Source: Paracoccaceae bacterium (GTDB lineage: Bacteria; Pseudomonadota; Alphaproteobacteria; Rhodobacterales; Rhodobacteraceae). Taken from it: 13,208 nucleotides of DNA. The DNA is taken from contig JAASTF010000060.1 in the NCBI GenBank assembly GCA_021767525.1, forward strand, positions 1-13,208. Direction: 5' to 3'. The notes under the pieces were generated by a model that did not search any database, had not been told where the DNA came from, and saw only the letters and a program-made list of their open reading frames with translations. This document shows, piece by piece, positions 1-7,294 of the stretch (the stretch's first letter is position 1; every line of letters begins with the position of its first letter). The translations under genes were made by a program, and so were the position numbers.

Positions 1-125
1 CCCCCAGGGCCGACGGCGCCGATTTGGGCGCGGACGGGAATATCGGGATGTGCCTTTGCCCAAAGATCGACGCTGCGCACCAGCCGATCGAAAGGCAGCT
101 GCGTGCCGACGGTCACAAAGATCAC
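1..125 (-). CDS. PssE/Alg13-like glycosyltransferase subunit (partial, N-terminus only)
   Basis: The first 41 codons of this gene are visible on the minus strand; the rest lies beyond the left edge. The N-terminus reads VIFVTVGTQLPFDRLV, the typical opening of the Alg13/PssE/EpsF family (GT28 C-terminal-like fold), where the TVGT motif forms part of the nucleotide-sugar site. In bacterial exopolysaccharide loci such proteins pair with a PssD/Alg14-like membrane partner to form a two-subunit glycosyltransferase, and that partner is directly upstream here. The chosen start is GTG at 125-123, overlapping the partner's TGA by four bases (GTGA) and preceded by a good AGGAG ribosome-binding site. 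This arrangement implies translational coupling. The donor and acceptor sugars cannot be told from this fragment. Confidence 0.85.
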   Translation of the reverse strand, partial: MIFVTVGTQLPFDRLVRSVDLWAKAHPDIPVRAQIGAVGPG

Positions 126-613
126 ATCACCGCTCCTGCATATTGGGCGCCAGTCTCGCGGGCCAGGTGTGGCCATTGGGTCAACCACAAATCGCAGTGG
201 CGTCGGGCCAGCTTGGCCGACATCGACATTTCCTCGGCATTGGCGATGCTGTCTACCCAAACCGTGCGGGCGCCCAGCAGCTTGCCGAACCGGATGGCGA
301 AATATCCCGGCGCGGCGCCCGTGGAAATGACCACATCGGGCCGTACGCGCAAAACAAGGACCAGCATCATCAGCGCAAGCACGGCAAGACGCCCCTTTTG
401 CGTCGCGTTCGCATCGGCAACGGCAAAAACGCGGGCCAAGCGGCCACCGGCATGGGGCGGGTCGGTTTGCACCTCGGCGCGGTAATCGCTGTCGGTCACC
501 ACGTAATCGATGGCGGCGTCCTGCCAGGCCGGTGCAAGGCGACGCAGTTCTGTCCAGTGCCCACCGCCGGACGAAACGGCAAGCACTTTTGGGGGTCTGG
601 ATCGGTTCGCCAT
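122..613 (-). CDS. PssD/Alg14-like polysaccharide biosynthesis glycosyltransferase subunit
   Basis: A 163-residue protein of the Alg14/PssD/CpsF family, close to the usual length of about 150-170. Visible features are the N-terminal SSGGGHWTEL motif (residues 14-23), a hydrophobic stretch at about 75-91 that probably anchors it to the inner membrane, and the STGAAPG motif at 97-103 that is characteristic of the family. In known systems this subunit recruits the Alg13/PssE catalytic subunit to the membrane, where the pair adds a sugar to an undecaprenyl-linked repeat unit of an exopolysaccharide. The PssE-like gene follows with a four-base stop/start overlap. The start at 613 has only a weak AAGG upstream. 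The sulfotransferase gene is divergent, 214 bp away. The family call is firm; the sugar specificity is unknown. Confidence 0.88.
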   Translation of the reverse strand: MANRSRPPKVLAVSSGGGHWTELRRLAPAWQDAAIDYVVTDSDYRAEVQTDPPHAGGRLARVFAVADANATQKGRLAVLALMMLVLVLRVRPDVVISTGAAPGYFAIRFGKLLGARTVWVDSIANAEEMSMSAKLARRHCDLWLTQWPHLARETGAQYAGAVM

Positions 614-827
614 TGGCCTTTTTCGTCAAAACGCGTCTTTGTCACCTACTACTAAAGCCACGCATCGATTGGAACCGTCCTGCTGTATCTCACGGCAGCC
701 GCAGCATTTTTGCGCAACGATTGATGATTTCCGTGGCAGTTGTGCGACTTGGACCATTGGCAATTGCCCACGCTCTGGGGACGTGGCATCAGACGGGGCA
801 GGGCGGCGACTGGCAAAAGGGCACGTG

Positions 828-1742
828 ATGGCACGGCTACTGCACAATACGGCAATACGCGAGCGGTTGCGCCGCTTGCGGCCCTATTACAACGCGGTGT
901 TCCGGCGCAAACGCAATTATGACAAGTTGCCGACACCGGTCGAATATCTGAAAGCGATGGAAGGCCGCGGCGTGTTTCTGCTGTGTTTCGGGCGCTCAGG
1001 CTCGACCGTTTTCGCGGATTTCCTGGCGACGCATCCAAAGGTCATTACCTTTGGTGAGGTTCTTGGCGAAGAAAGCTATTACTCGTATTTCCAATGGCTC
1101 AGCCGAGGGCTTTTGTGGGTTTGGCCTTTGCGGCCTACCATGATGGCGCGCGAGTTCTATCGCTTCTGTGCGCAGCTTGTGCGCCGCAAACCAGGAATGC
1201 GCTGCCTTTTCGACATAAAGATCGAAAGCCTTCATTTGATCGAAGGCAACTGGCGGATGCCGGGGCCGGATTTCCAATTATTCAACAACTTGAAACAGGC
1301 GGGTGTGCCGGTCATCCTGCTGACGCGCAAGGATCTGGTGGCCCGCTATGTTTCCGGCCAGGTGGCCGAGCGACGCGGCGCTTATCACAGTTACCACGGA
1401 TCGTCGCAGACCCGAGTCGAGCCTTTTGCGATCGATATAGACGCGATCAAGGCGCAGGTCGCCCAGATCGAGGCCACCCACCACGCGATCCGCAAAGCGT
1501 TCGACGGGCATGATCGGTTTCTTGAACTGGCCTACGAAGACCTGTTCGCACCCGCCGCCGCAGATGGCGAAACGCGTTTCGCAGACGGGTTGTCGGCCCG
1601 TGTGGCCAGTTGCCTGGGTGTGGATGACCAATTCGACAGCGTGCCGCGCCTGAAAAAAGTGTCTGGTGGGGCAGGGTATGCCGAAATGATTTCGAATTGG
1701 GACGAAGTCGAAGCCTATCGTCAGACGTTGCACACGCTTTAA
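828..1742 (+). CDS. PAPS-dependent sulfotransferase (Stf0/LPS-type), probably acting on a glycan
   Basis: A 304-residue protein with both PAPS-binding signatures of sulfotransferases. The first is the 5'-phosphosulfate loop FGRSGST at residues 54-60, after a hydrophobic beta strand (VFLLC). The second is a 3'-phosphate motif, LLTRKDLVARYVS, at about 164-176, with R167 and S176 at the expected spacing. This fold transfers sulfate from PAPS to hydroxyls of sugars or lipids. Next to PssD/PssE-like genes and an acyltransferase, an exopolysaccharide or glycolipid acceptor is the natural inference, not shown. The reading frame is open back to 510, but ATG 828 is preferred: AAAAGG lies 7 bases upstream, the protein looks native from there, and upstream codons lack family features. 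Its TAA stop overlaps the convergent acyltransferase stop by 4 bp. Confidence 0.85.
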   Translation: MARLLHNTAIRERLRRLRPYYNAVFRRKRNYDKLPTPVEYLKAMEGRGVFLLCFGRSGSTVFADFLATHPKVITFGEVLGEESYYSYFQWLSRGLLWVWPLRPTMMAREFYRFCAQLVRRKPGMRCLFDIKIESLHLIEGNWRMPGPDFQLFNNLKQAGVPVILLTRKDLVARYVSGQVAERRGAYHSYHGSSQTRVEPFAIDIDAIKAQVAQIEATHHAIRKAFDGHDRFLELAYEDLFAPAAADGETRFADGLSARVASCLGVDDQFDSVPRLKKVSGGAGYAEMISNWDEVEAYRQTLHTL

Positions 1743-2257
1743 GCGTCATCCTCGTCCATTTGCAGCGCTTTCGACGCCTCGTTGGCATCCGCCTCGGGCA
1801 AGCGCCCGTATTGGCCCAAGGACAGGCCCGAACGCAGCACCCGCGCCGGGTTGCCCGCGGCGATGCTGCCGGATGGGATGGATTTGGTCACGACCGAACC
1901 GGCGCCGATCACGCAATCGTCGCCGATTTCGACACCTGGCATGATGATGCTGCCGCCGCCGATGAAGCAACGCTCGCCGATTCGGGTGTCGGTAAAAAGT
2001 CCCCGCGGCATGTCATGCGCCAATATGCGTACCTCGAACGCGATGTAGGTGTCCGCTCCGACATGAACGCCGGTTGGCCAGGTCTTGTCGAATTTCGTGG
2101 ACAGGGAAAACTGGCAAGTCGGGTGCAGGTCCATGCCCCAGACGCGGCGGTAATACCAGCGCACACCATCGATGATCGCATAGCGCAGGCGATACAGGCG
2201 GTTCAGCCCGGCGCGTTTGACCTTGCGTGGCGCGGCGTCTGTCGTGTCGGTGGACAT
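1739..2257 (-). CDS. WcaF-like hexapeptide-repeat acyltransferase
   Basis: A 172-residue left-handed beta-helix acyltransferase of the colanic-acid WcaF/NodL/LacA type. The sequence shows HVGADTYIAFEVRILAHD (about 65-82, containing the likely catalytic His81) and then hexapeptide repeats: TRIGERCFIGGGSIIMPG, VEIGDDCVIGAGSVVTKSIP and a closing SIAAGNPARV (about 91-140). The GNPARV end is a strong hallmark. Members use acetyl-CoA to O-acetylate sugars, so this enzyme probably decorates the same polysaccharide as its neighbours. ATG 2257 is chosen because AGGAAG lies just upstream; the frame stays open to 2419, but that extension has no family features. Residues 1-40 are basic and aromatic (RLYRLRYAI, WYYRR) and may associate with the membrane. 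The acceptor is unknown. Confidence 0.87.
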   Translation of the reverse strand: MSTDTTDAAPRKVKRAGLNRLYRLRYAIIDGVRWYYRRVWGMDLHPTCQFSLSTKFDKTWPTGVHVGADTYIAFEVRILAHDMPRGLFTDTRIGERCFIGGGSIIMPGVEIGDDCVIGAGSVVTKSIPSGSIAAGNPARVLRSGLSLGQYGRLPEADANEASKALQMDEDDA

Positions 2258-2284
2258 CTGTCTTCCTCGGACTGCTGATTTGCC

Positions 2285-2299
2285 GGCGATACTATCGCC
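2285..2299. repeat. Inverted repeat GGCGAT-ACT-ATCGCC
   Basis: A perfect 6-bp inverted repeat with a 3-base centre, 27 bases upstream of the acyltransferase start. It could be an operator or a short leader hairpin. There is no T-tract, so it is not a typical terminator. Confidence 0.5.
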
Positions 2300-2323
2300 C
2301 CTGTGCGTGACATCCCAGCCGGA

Positions 2324-2341
2324 ACTGTGCCGGCGCACAGT
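2324..2341. repeat. Inverted repeat ACTGTGC-CGGC-GCACAGT
   Basis: Perfect 7-bp arms around a 4-base centre in the divergent region between the acyltransferase and the sugar phosphorylase. A second CTGTGC half-copy lies at 2301-2306. The layout resembles a dimeric regulator site or a stable tetraloop hairpin; no known consensus is recognised. Confidence 0.5.
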
Positions 2342-2443
2342 GCCAAGGTGATGCCGCTCAGCGAAGGTCGATATGCGTGTCATGGTCCGACAGGCGCTGT
2401 TTTCTTGGGCGCTTTGCAAAGGATTGCGTCATTGCTCGGCCTG

Positions 2444-2489
2444 GTCCCTTGCCCCCGCGTCGTGGGTCGCGCAGAAATGGGGGCGGGAC
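2444..2489 (+). other. Possible leader hairpin upstream of the GH13 phosphorylase
   Basis: GTCCC (2444-2448) and GCCCCC (2451-2456) can pair with GGGGGC (2479-2484) and GGGAC (2485-2489), giving an 11-bp GC-rich stem with a TT bulge and a 22-base loop. It ends 53 bases before the chosen ATG. It would be an RNA structure only if transcription starts upstream of it, which is not known. Confidence 0.3.
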
Positions 2490-2542
2490 AGGATCACGTT
2501 GACCATGACACGCACCGCAATACCGATGCAGGGCCTTGCGCC

Positions 2543-4297
2543 ATGACAGATCGCACGCTGTCCTTTTCACAGCGGCTGGCCGCGCTGGTGCGACAGGTCT
2601 ACCCGGATCTCGACGCCGATATCGTGGCCAGCCAGATCGTCGATGCCTTTTGGCCCGAAGGCACCCATCGCCGTAAACGCGCGCGCCCACCGGGCAACAA
2701 CCTCTGGTCCGAGCGTGATGCGATGTTGATCACCTATGGCAACTCGATCCAAGACGGTGCGCACAAGCCGCTGGATCTGTTGCACGATTTCCTTTTGCGT
2801 CACATGAAGGGCGTGGTGAACGGCGTGCATATCCTGCCGTTCTTTCCCTACACATCGGACGATGGTTTTGCTGTGACCGATTATCGTGCGGTCGATCCGC
2901 AGCTGGGCGGTTGGGCCGATATTCGGCGCATCGCGGGCGATTTTCACCTGATGTCGGACCTGGTGCTGAACCATGTCAGCAGCCAGGGCCCGTGGTTCAA
3001 CGCCTATCGCCAGGGGCAATCGCCCTATGACCGCTTTTTCTTCGAGGCCTCGCCACAGGATGATCTGTCGGCGGTCGTGCGGCCGCGCACCACCCCGCTG
3101 CTGCAAGAGGTCGAAACCAGCAAAGGGGCGCGCCATGTCTGGTGCACCTTCAGCCATGACCAGATCGACCTGGATTTCCGCAACCCCGAGGTTCTGTTGG
3201 AAATGCTGCGCATCATCCGGCTGCATATCGATCAGGGCGTGCGCGTCTTGCGGCTGGATGCGGTGGCGTTTCTCTGGAAAGAGGCGGGCACGCCCTCGAT
3301 CCACATGCCGCAGACCCATGCCATCGTGCAGATGATGCGGCTGCTGGCGGATTACGCCACCGAAACCGTGGTGCTGCTGACCGAAACCAACGTGCCCAAG
3401 GCCGAAAACCTGTCCTATTTCGGCAACCGGAACGAGGCGCACGCGGTCTATAACTTTCCGCTGCCGCCCTTGATCCTGCATGCGATGATGTCGGGCACGG
3501 CGCGGTATCTGCACCGATGGCAATCCACCATGCCGCCCGCGCAGCTGGGCTGTGCCTATCTGAATTTTACCGCCAGCCATGATGGGATCGGGATGCGCCC
3601 GGCCGAAGGCGTGCTGCCGCCTGATGAAAAGGCCAAGGTGATCGACACCGTGCGCGGGATCGGCGGGCTGGTGTCAATGCGCGCCACGCCTGGGGGCGGC
3701 GAAGAACCCTACGAGCTGAATTGCAGCTGGTTCGAGGCGATGCGCGCCACGTTCGAGGGCGAAGATGCGCATCACATGGCGCGGTTCCTGTGTTCGCAAA
3801 CCATCGTCATGTCGCTGGAAGGCATTCCCGCCTTTTACATCCACTCTATGCTGGCCACGCCGAACGATCACGACGCGGTCGAGCGGCGCGGCATGAACCG
3901 CGCAATCAATCGGCACCGTTGGGATTATCCCACGCTGTTGGCGCGGCTGGACGATCCCGCCAGCGATCAGGCCCGTGCATTGGCGGGGTTGTCGCGTCTG
4001 TTGCGCCTCCGTGCGCAGCAGCCCGGCTTTCACCCCAATGCCACGCAGTTCACCCTGCGGCTGGATGACCGGCTGTTCGGGGTCTGGCGGCAAAGCCTGG
4101 ATCGGCACCAGTCGATCTTTGCCATCCACAATGTCAGCGCCGATGCGGTAACTGTCAGCCCCGGCCAGATAAACCTGATCGAAGGCGACGCTTGGCAAGA
4201 CCTTATATCGGGCGAGCATATCGACCCGGCCGGACCCGACATTCCGATGGCGCCGTATCAGTGCCGTTGGATCACCAACCGTGCGGGCGGCGCTTAG
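2543..4297 (+). CDS. GH13_18 sugar phosphorylase, probably glucosylglycerate phosphorylase
   Basis: A 584-residue glycoside hydrolase family 13 enzyme resembling sucrose phosphorylase. The conserved regions are visible: DLVLNH (139-144), the nucleophile in VRVLRLDAVAF (D239), the acid/base in LLTETNV (E281), and the stabilising Asp in TASHDGIG (D347). Subfamily 18 contains sucrose, sucrose-6-phosphate, glucosylglycerol and glucosylglycerate phosphorylases, which split a glucoside with phosphate to give alpha-glucose-1-phosphate. The convergent neighbours GpgS and GpgP make glucosylglycerate, so glucosylglycerate is the most likely substrate. That is inferred from context; automatic annotation may well say sucrose phosphorylase. 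ATG 2543 is chosen because similarity begins at residues 5-15. Its upstream AGGG is weak, and the open frame back to 2303 lacks family features. The stop overlaps the gpgS stop. Confidence 0.85.
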   Translation: MTDRTLSFSQRLAALVRQVYPDLDADIVASQIVDAFWPEGTHRRKRARPPGNNLWSERDAMLITYGNSIQDGAHKPLDLLHDFLLRHMKGVVNGVHILPFFPYTSDDGFAVTDYRAVDPQLGGWADIRRIAGDFHLMSDLVLNHVSSQGPWFNAYRQGQSPYDRFFFEASPQDDLSAVVRPRTTPLLQEVETSKGARHVWCTFSHDQIDLDFRNPEVLLEMLRIIRLHIDQGVRVLRLDAVAFLWKEAGTPSIHMPQTHAIVQMMRLLADYATETVVLLTETNVPKAENLSYFGNRNEAHAVYNFPLPPLILHAMMSGTARYLHRWQSTMPPAQLGCAYLNFTASHDGIGMRPAEGVLPPDEKAKVIDTVRGIGGLVSMRATPGGGEEPYELNCSWFEAMRATFEGEDAHHMARFLCSQTIVMSLEGIPAFYIHSMLATPNDHDAVERRGMNRAINRHRWDYPTLLARLDDPASDQARALAGLSRLLRLRAQQPGFHPNATQFTLRLDDRLFGVWRQSLDRHQSIFAIHNVSADAVTVSPGQINLIEGDAWQDLISGEHIDPAGPDIPMAPYQCRWITNRAGGA

Positions 4298-5514
4298 GCA
4301 TAATCCGCCGTATCGGCCACAGCTGCCGCGCGCAGATCGTCCAAAAAGGCCGGATCGGCGGCGTGCACGCGGTTCCAGGTGGGAATGAAGGGAGATTCGT
4401 GCGGATTATCCAGGAAAACCTGGCCCGCGCGAATGATGTTCTCGGCAAACAGCTCGATCGACTTTTCTTCCTTGTGACGATCCACGATCAGCCCGTTCAT
4501 CCGCGCGTCGTTGTAATACCCTTCCAGCAGGTCCAGGGCCGAGCGATAATAGGTCGCTTTCAAGGTGCGGAACACGTTGGGCGTGAACACCGTGCCATCG
4601 GCGGCCAGCTTGCGAAAAATCGCCTTGCAGATGTCGGTGGACATGCGGCTTAGACCCTTGTTCGCGTCCTCGGGCGACAGGTCTTGGTGCTTGTGGTCAT
4701 AAGCGTCGGAAATCTCGACCTGGCAGACCGATTTCGGGGCCAGGTTGCGCCATGCCTCGGACAGAACGCCGATTTCCAGGCCCCAATCCGAGGGGATGCG
4801 CAGGTCTGGCAGCATGGGCACGCGCATGGCGAACTCACCCGACAGCGGGTAGCGAAAGCTGCGCAGGTAATCGATATAGTCGCGGTCGCCGATCACCCGT
4901 TTCAGCGCGATCAGCAGCGGGCTGACCAGCAGGCGGGTGACCCGACCGTTCAACTTGCCCTCGCCCACGCGGGGGTAAAATCCCTTGGCCATCTGGTAAG
5001 GAAAGCCCGGGTTCGCCACAGGGTATATCAGACGCGCCAGCATTTCGCGGTCATAGGTCAGGATATCGCAATCGTGGATCGCCATCACCGTGCTGTCGGC
5101 ACAGGCCAGCAGATAGCCCATACAGGTCCACACGTTCTTGCCCTTGCCGGGTTCCTGCGGCGCAAGGCCCAGACGGTCCAGCCGCGCACCCAGCTCTAAC
5201 ATGCGGGGGCTGTCGTTCCAGATTACCGTGTGGTTCTGCGGCAGGCGGCCGAAAAACTCTTGCGCGTGGCGAAACTGCGCCTCGTCGGCCTGATCCAAGC
5301 CGATGATGATGCGATGCAGATACGGCACCTGGGCCAGCTCATCCAGGATGTGCGCCAGCGCTGGGCCCTCAAGCTCGGAATAGAGGCTGGGCAGGATCAG
5401 TGAGATTCGCCGCGTCTGGGCGAAGGTCGACAATTCATATGTCAGATCGTCCAGCGACTGTGTGCGGAGGTTGTGCAGGGTGGTGATGTTGCCGTTCTGG
5501 TGAAAATCAGCCAT
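4294..5514 (-). CDS. gpgS: Glucosyl-3-phosphoglycerate synthase (GT81)
   Basis: A 406-residue cytoplasmic GT-A glycosyltransferase of family GT81. It would transfer glucose from a nucleotide donor to 3-phosphoglycerate, the first step of glucosylglycerate synthesis. Visible features are the donor-site opening LILPSLYSELEGPAL (39-53), the Gly/Lys loop EPGKGKNVW (121-129), the metal-binding DXD as HDCDIL (D148-C149-D150), the acceptor-side PSDWGLEIGVLSE (241-253), and a His cluster YDHKHQ (272-277) that is a candidate third metal ligand. Length fits the bacterial family. It is the second gene of an operon with the phosphatase: its ATG overlaps the phosphatase end by 8 bp, and GGAGG precedes it. 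A mannosyl-3-phosphoglycerate synthase activity is the main alternative. Confidence 0.87.
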   Translation of the reverse strand: MADFHQNGNITTLHNLRTQSLDDLTYELSTFAQTRRISLILPSLYSELEGPALAHILDELAQVPYLHRIIIGLDQADEAQFRHAQEFFGRLPQNHTVIWNDSPRMLELGARLDRLGLAPQEPGKGKNVWTCMGYLLACADSTVMAIHDCDILTYDREMLARLIYPVANPGFPYQMAKGFYPRVGEGKLNGRVTRLLVSPLLIALKRVIGDRDYIDYLRSFRYPLSGEFAMRVPMLPDLRIPSDWGLEIGVLSEAWRNLAPKSVCQVEISDAYDHKHQDLSPEDANKGLSRMSTDICKAIFRKLAADGTVFTPNVFRTLKATYYRSALDLLEGYYNDARMNGLIVDRHKEEKSIELFAENIIRAGQVFLDNPHESPFIPTWNRVHAADPAFLDDLRAAAVADTADYA

Positions 5515-6301
5515 GGGGCGTGGCCTCCTCGGTCAAGTCCAGCCTGCGCAGCAGGTCGAAAATCGCATGCGCCCATCCCGTGGGGCCGGGGGCGTCGGTG
5601 CGGATGATGCGGCCTGCAGCCTCGCCCGGCAAGGGCGGCAGGGCGGGGGCCTCGGGGTTTTTGACGATCACGCCAAAATCGGCGGTTTGCAACATCTCGG
5701 CATCGTTCGGGGCATCGCCCAAGGCGATCGTGTGCCGCGGCGCAAATCGCGCGCAAAGCGCACCCATCTGGTCGGCCTTGGTGCCACCGAAAGACAAGGT
5801 CAGAAACCTTCCACCCTGGCGCGCATGCAGCCCGGCCTTGGCTGCGGCGTCCAGAAACGCATCAAGCGATCCGGGGTCGCCTTTCCAAAGGCCAGGTTCG
5901 CTGAATTGCCGGGTCTTCGCGGCTTGCGCGGCCTTTGGCGTCAAACCCGTCAGTTCCGCGACCTCAGCGGCGTCTAGATCGCCGAAGCCCTGAAATCCCG
6001 GTGGCAGGCCGGACAGCGCGGCGCGCAGATTGCGATAGGCGGTATCATCGCCTTCCGCTTCGCCGCCGGGTTCGAGTATTCCGGCACCGTTTTCCACGAT
6101 GGCGGGCCAGCGCGACAGCCCCATGTCGTCGCGCAGCGGAGCGATCTCGGCCGCTGTTTTGCTGCTGGCCAGGATCACGCCCCCGCCCAGCTGTGCCAGC
6201 GCGTCAAGCGCGGGCAAGGCAGGCGAAAAATCATAGGTCTGGTGATCCAGCAACGTGCCGTCGAGATCGGAAAACACCAGCACCGGCAAAGAGTCAGTCA
6301 T
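5507..6301 (-). CDS. Glucosyl/mannosyl-3-phosphoglycerate phosphatase (HAD superfamily)
   Basis: A 264-residue HAD phosphatase of the MPGP/YedP type. HAD motif I is FSDLDGTLLD (nucleophile D12, acid D14), motif II is ILASSKT (43-49), the motif III lysine is K175 in GGTKADQ, and motif IV is LGDAPNDAEML (194-204). The segment TRQFSEPGLW (130-139) matches the REFSEP signature separating these phosphatases from other HAD proteins. It should remove phosphate from glucosyl-3-phosphoglycerate to release glucosylglycerate, completing the pathway with the overlapping GpgS gene downstream. MPGP-type enzymes often accept both the glucosyl and mannosyl compounds, so the assignment rests on its partner. 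It is first in the operon; no clear ribosome-binding site is seen before ATG 6301. Confidence 0.87.
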   Translation of the reverse strand: MTDSLPVLVFSDLDGTLLDHQTYDFSPALPALDALAQLGGGVILASSKTAAEIAPLRDDMGLSRWPAIVENGAGILEPGGEAEGDDTAYRNLRAALSGLPPGFQGFGDLDAAEVAELTGLTPKAAQAAKTRQFSEPGLWKGDPGSLDAFLDAAAKAGLHARQGGRFLTLSFGGTKADQMGALCARFAPRHTIALGDAPNDAEMLQTADFGVIVKNPEAPALPPLPGEAAGRIIRTDAPGPTGWAHAIFDLLRRLDLTEEATPHG

Positions 6302-6347
6302 ACGCTAACATTAGGGCGCGGCGTGGGCGGCGACCATCGGATCACGT

Positions 6348-6386
6348 GCAGAGCGGCCAAAAACGATGCATTATCAGCCGCTCTGC
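6348..6386. repeat. 10-bp perfect inverted repeat between yghU and the gpg operon
   Basis: GCAGAGCGGC (6348-6357) and GCCGCTCTGC (6377-6386) pair perfectly around a 19-base AT-richer loop. On the plus strand the repeat is followed by CTGCTTTTT, terminator-like, but no plus-strand gene ends here. On the minus strand it lies between the yghU stop and the gpgP start, so it may be a yghU 3' hairpin or a control site for gpgP. Confidence 0.5.
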
Positions 6387-6404
6387 CTGCTTTTTGGGCG
6401 TCGA

Positions 6405-7280
6405 TCAGTCGCCTTTTTCGGCGGCTTCGATCTTGTCCTGGGTCTTGGTGTCAAAGTCGCTTGCGTCGTGGCGCTCGCGCAGCTGGGTATGCAACTCGCC
6501 GAAGGCACGGTTCACCATGCGACCCCGCTGCACCGCCGGGCGGGCGTCGATTGCCTTGGCCCAACGGACCACGTTTTCATAGCTATCCACGTCCAAAAAC
6601 TCGCCCGCGCTGTACAAGCGTCCCAGAACCAGCTGGCCATACCAGGGCCAGATCGCCATGTCGGCGATGGAATATTCCTCGCCCATGAACTCACGCCCAT
6701 CGAGATGTCGGTTCAGCACGTCCAACTGGCGCTTGGTTTCCATGGCGAAACGATCGATCGGATACTGCCACTTTTCCGGCGCGTAGGCGTAGAAATGTCC
6801 AAAACCGCCGCCCAGATAGGGCGCGCTGCCCATCTGCCACATCACCCAATTCATAACCTCGGTGCGGGCGCGGGTTTCGGTGGGCAGGAACGCTCCGAAC
6901 TTTTCGGCGAGGTAAAACAGGATCGACGCGCTTTCGAACACGTGCAGCGGCGGGTCCATCGAGTGGTCGGCCAGCGCCGGGATTTTCGAGTTCGGGTTGA
7001 TGTCGACAAAGCCGCTGCCAAACTGGTCGCCCTCGCCGATATTGATCAGCCAGGCATCGTATTCGGCGCCGCTATGCCCCTTGGCCAGCAACTCTTCCAG
7101 CATCACCGTGGCCTTGACGCCGTTGGGCGTCGCCAGCGAGTAAAGCTGCAGCGGATGCTTGCCCACCGGCAATTCCTTGTCATGGGTGGGGCCGGCAATG
7201 GGCCGGTTGATGCTGGCGAATTTGCCGCCAGATTCCTGATCCCATTTCCAGACTTTCGGCGGTGTGTAGGTGTCGCTCAT
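6405..7280 (-). CDS. yghU: YghU-type glutathione transferase / disulfide-bond oxidoreductase
   Basis: A 291-residue GST-fold protein of the Nu class typified by E. coli YghU, which has strong glutathione-dependent disulfide reductase and peroxidase activity. Visible features are an extended N-terminus (DTYTPPKVWKWD) typical of YghU, the active-site TPNGVKATVML (51-61, with T51-P52-N53), the thioredoxin-fold cis-Pro in NPNSKIPAL (95-103), and the glutathione gamma-Glu site FESASILFYLAEK (115-127), followed by the helical C-terminal domain. The first two conserved Asp/Glu-rich GST blocks are intact. ATG 7280 is chosen over the TTG or GTG-type extension to 7337 because GGAGG precedes it by 6 bases and the protein then starts like family members. 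It stands alone between two minus-strand units and probably works in cytoplasmic thiol and peroxide homeostasis. Confidence 0.9.
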   Translation of the reverse strand: MSDTYTPPKVWKWDQESGGKFASINRPIAGPTHDKELPVGKHPLQLYSLATPNGVKATVMLEELLAKGHSGAEYDAWLINIGEGDQFGSGFVDINPNSKIPALADHSMDPPLHVFESASILFYLAEKFGAFLPTETRARTEVMNWVMWQMGSAPYLGGGFGHFYAYAPEKWQYPIDRFAMETKRQLDVLNRHLDGREFMGEEYSIADMAIWPWYGQLVLGRLYSAGEFLDVDSYENVVRWAKAIDARPAVQRGRMVNRAFGELHTQLRERHDASDFDTKTQDKIEAAEKGD

Positions 7281-7294
7281 GGCAGCCTCCTGTT

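Noticed and set aside
510..827. N-terminal extension of the sulfotransferase frame
   Set aside because: The upstream residues lack family features and overlap the divergent pssD-like gene; ATG 828 has an AAAAGG site at proper spacing.
2567..3580. Minus-strand frame inside the phosphorylase gene
   Set aside because: It is the antisense shadow of a well-supported GH13 gene and has low-complexity His/Arg/Gln-rich content without motifs.
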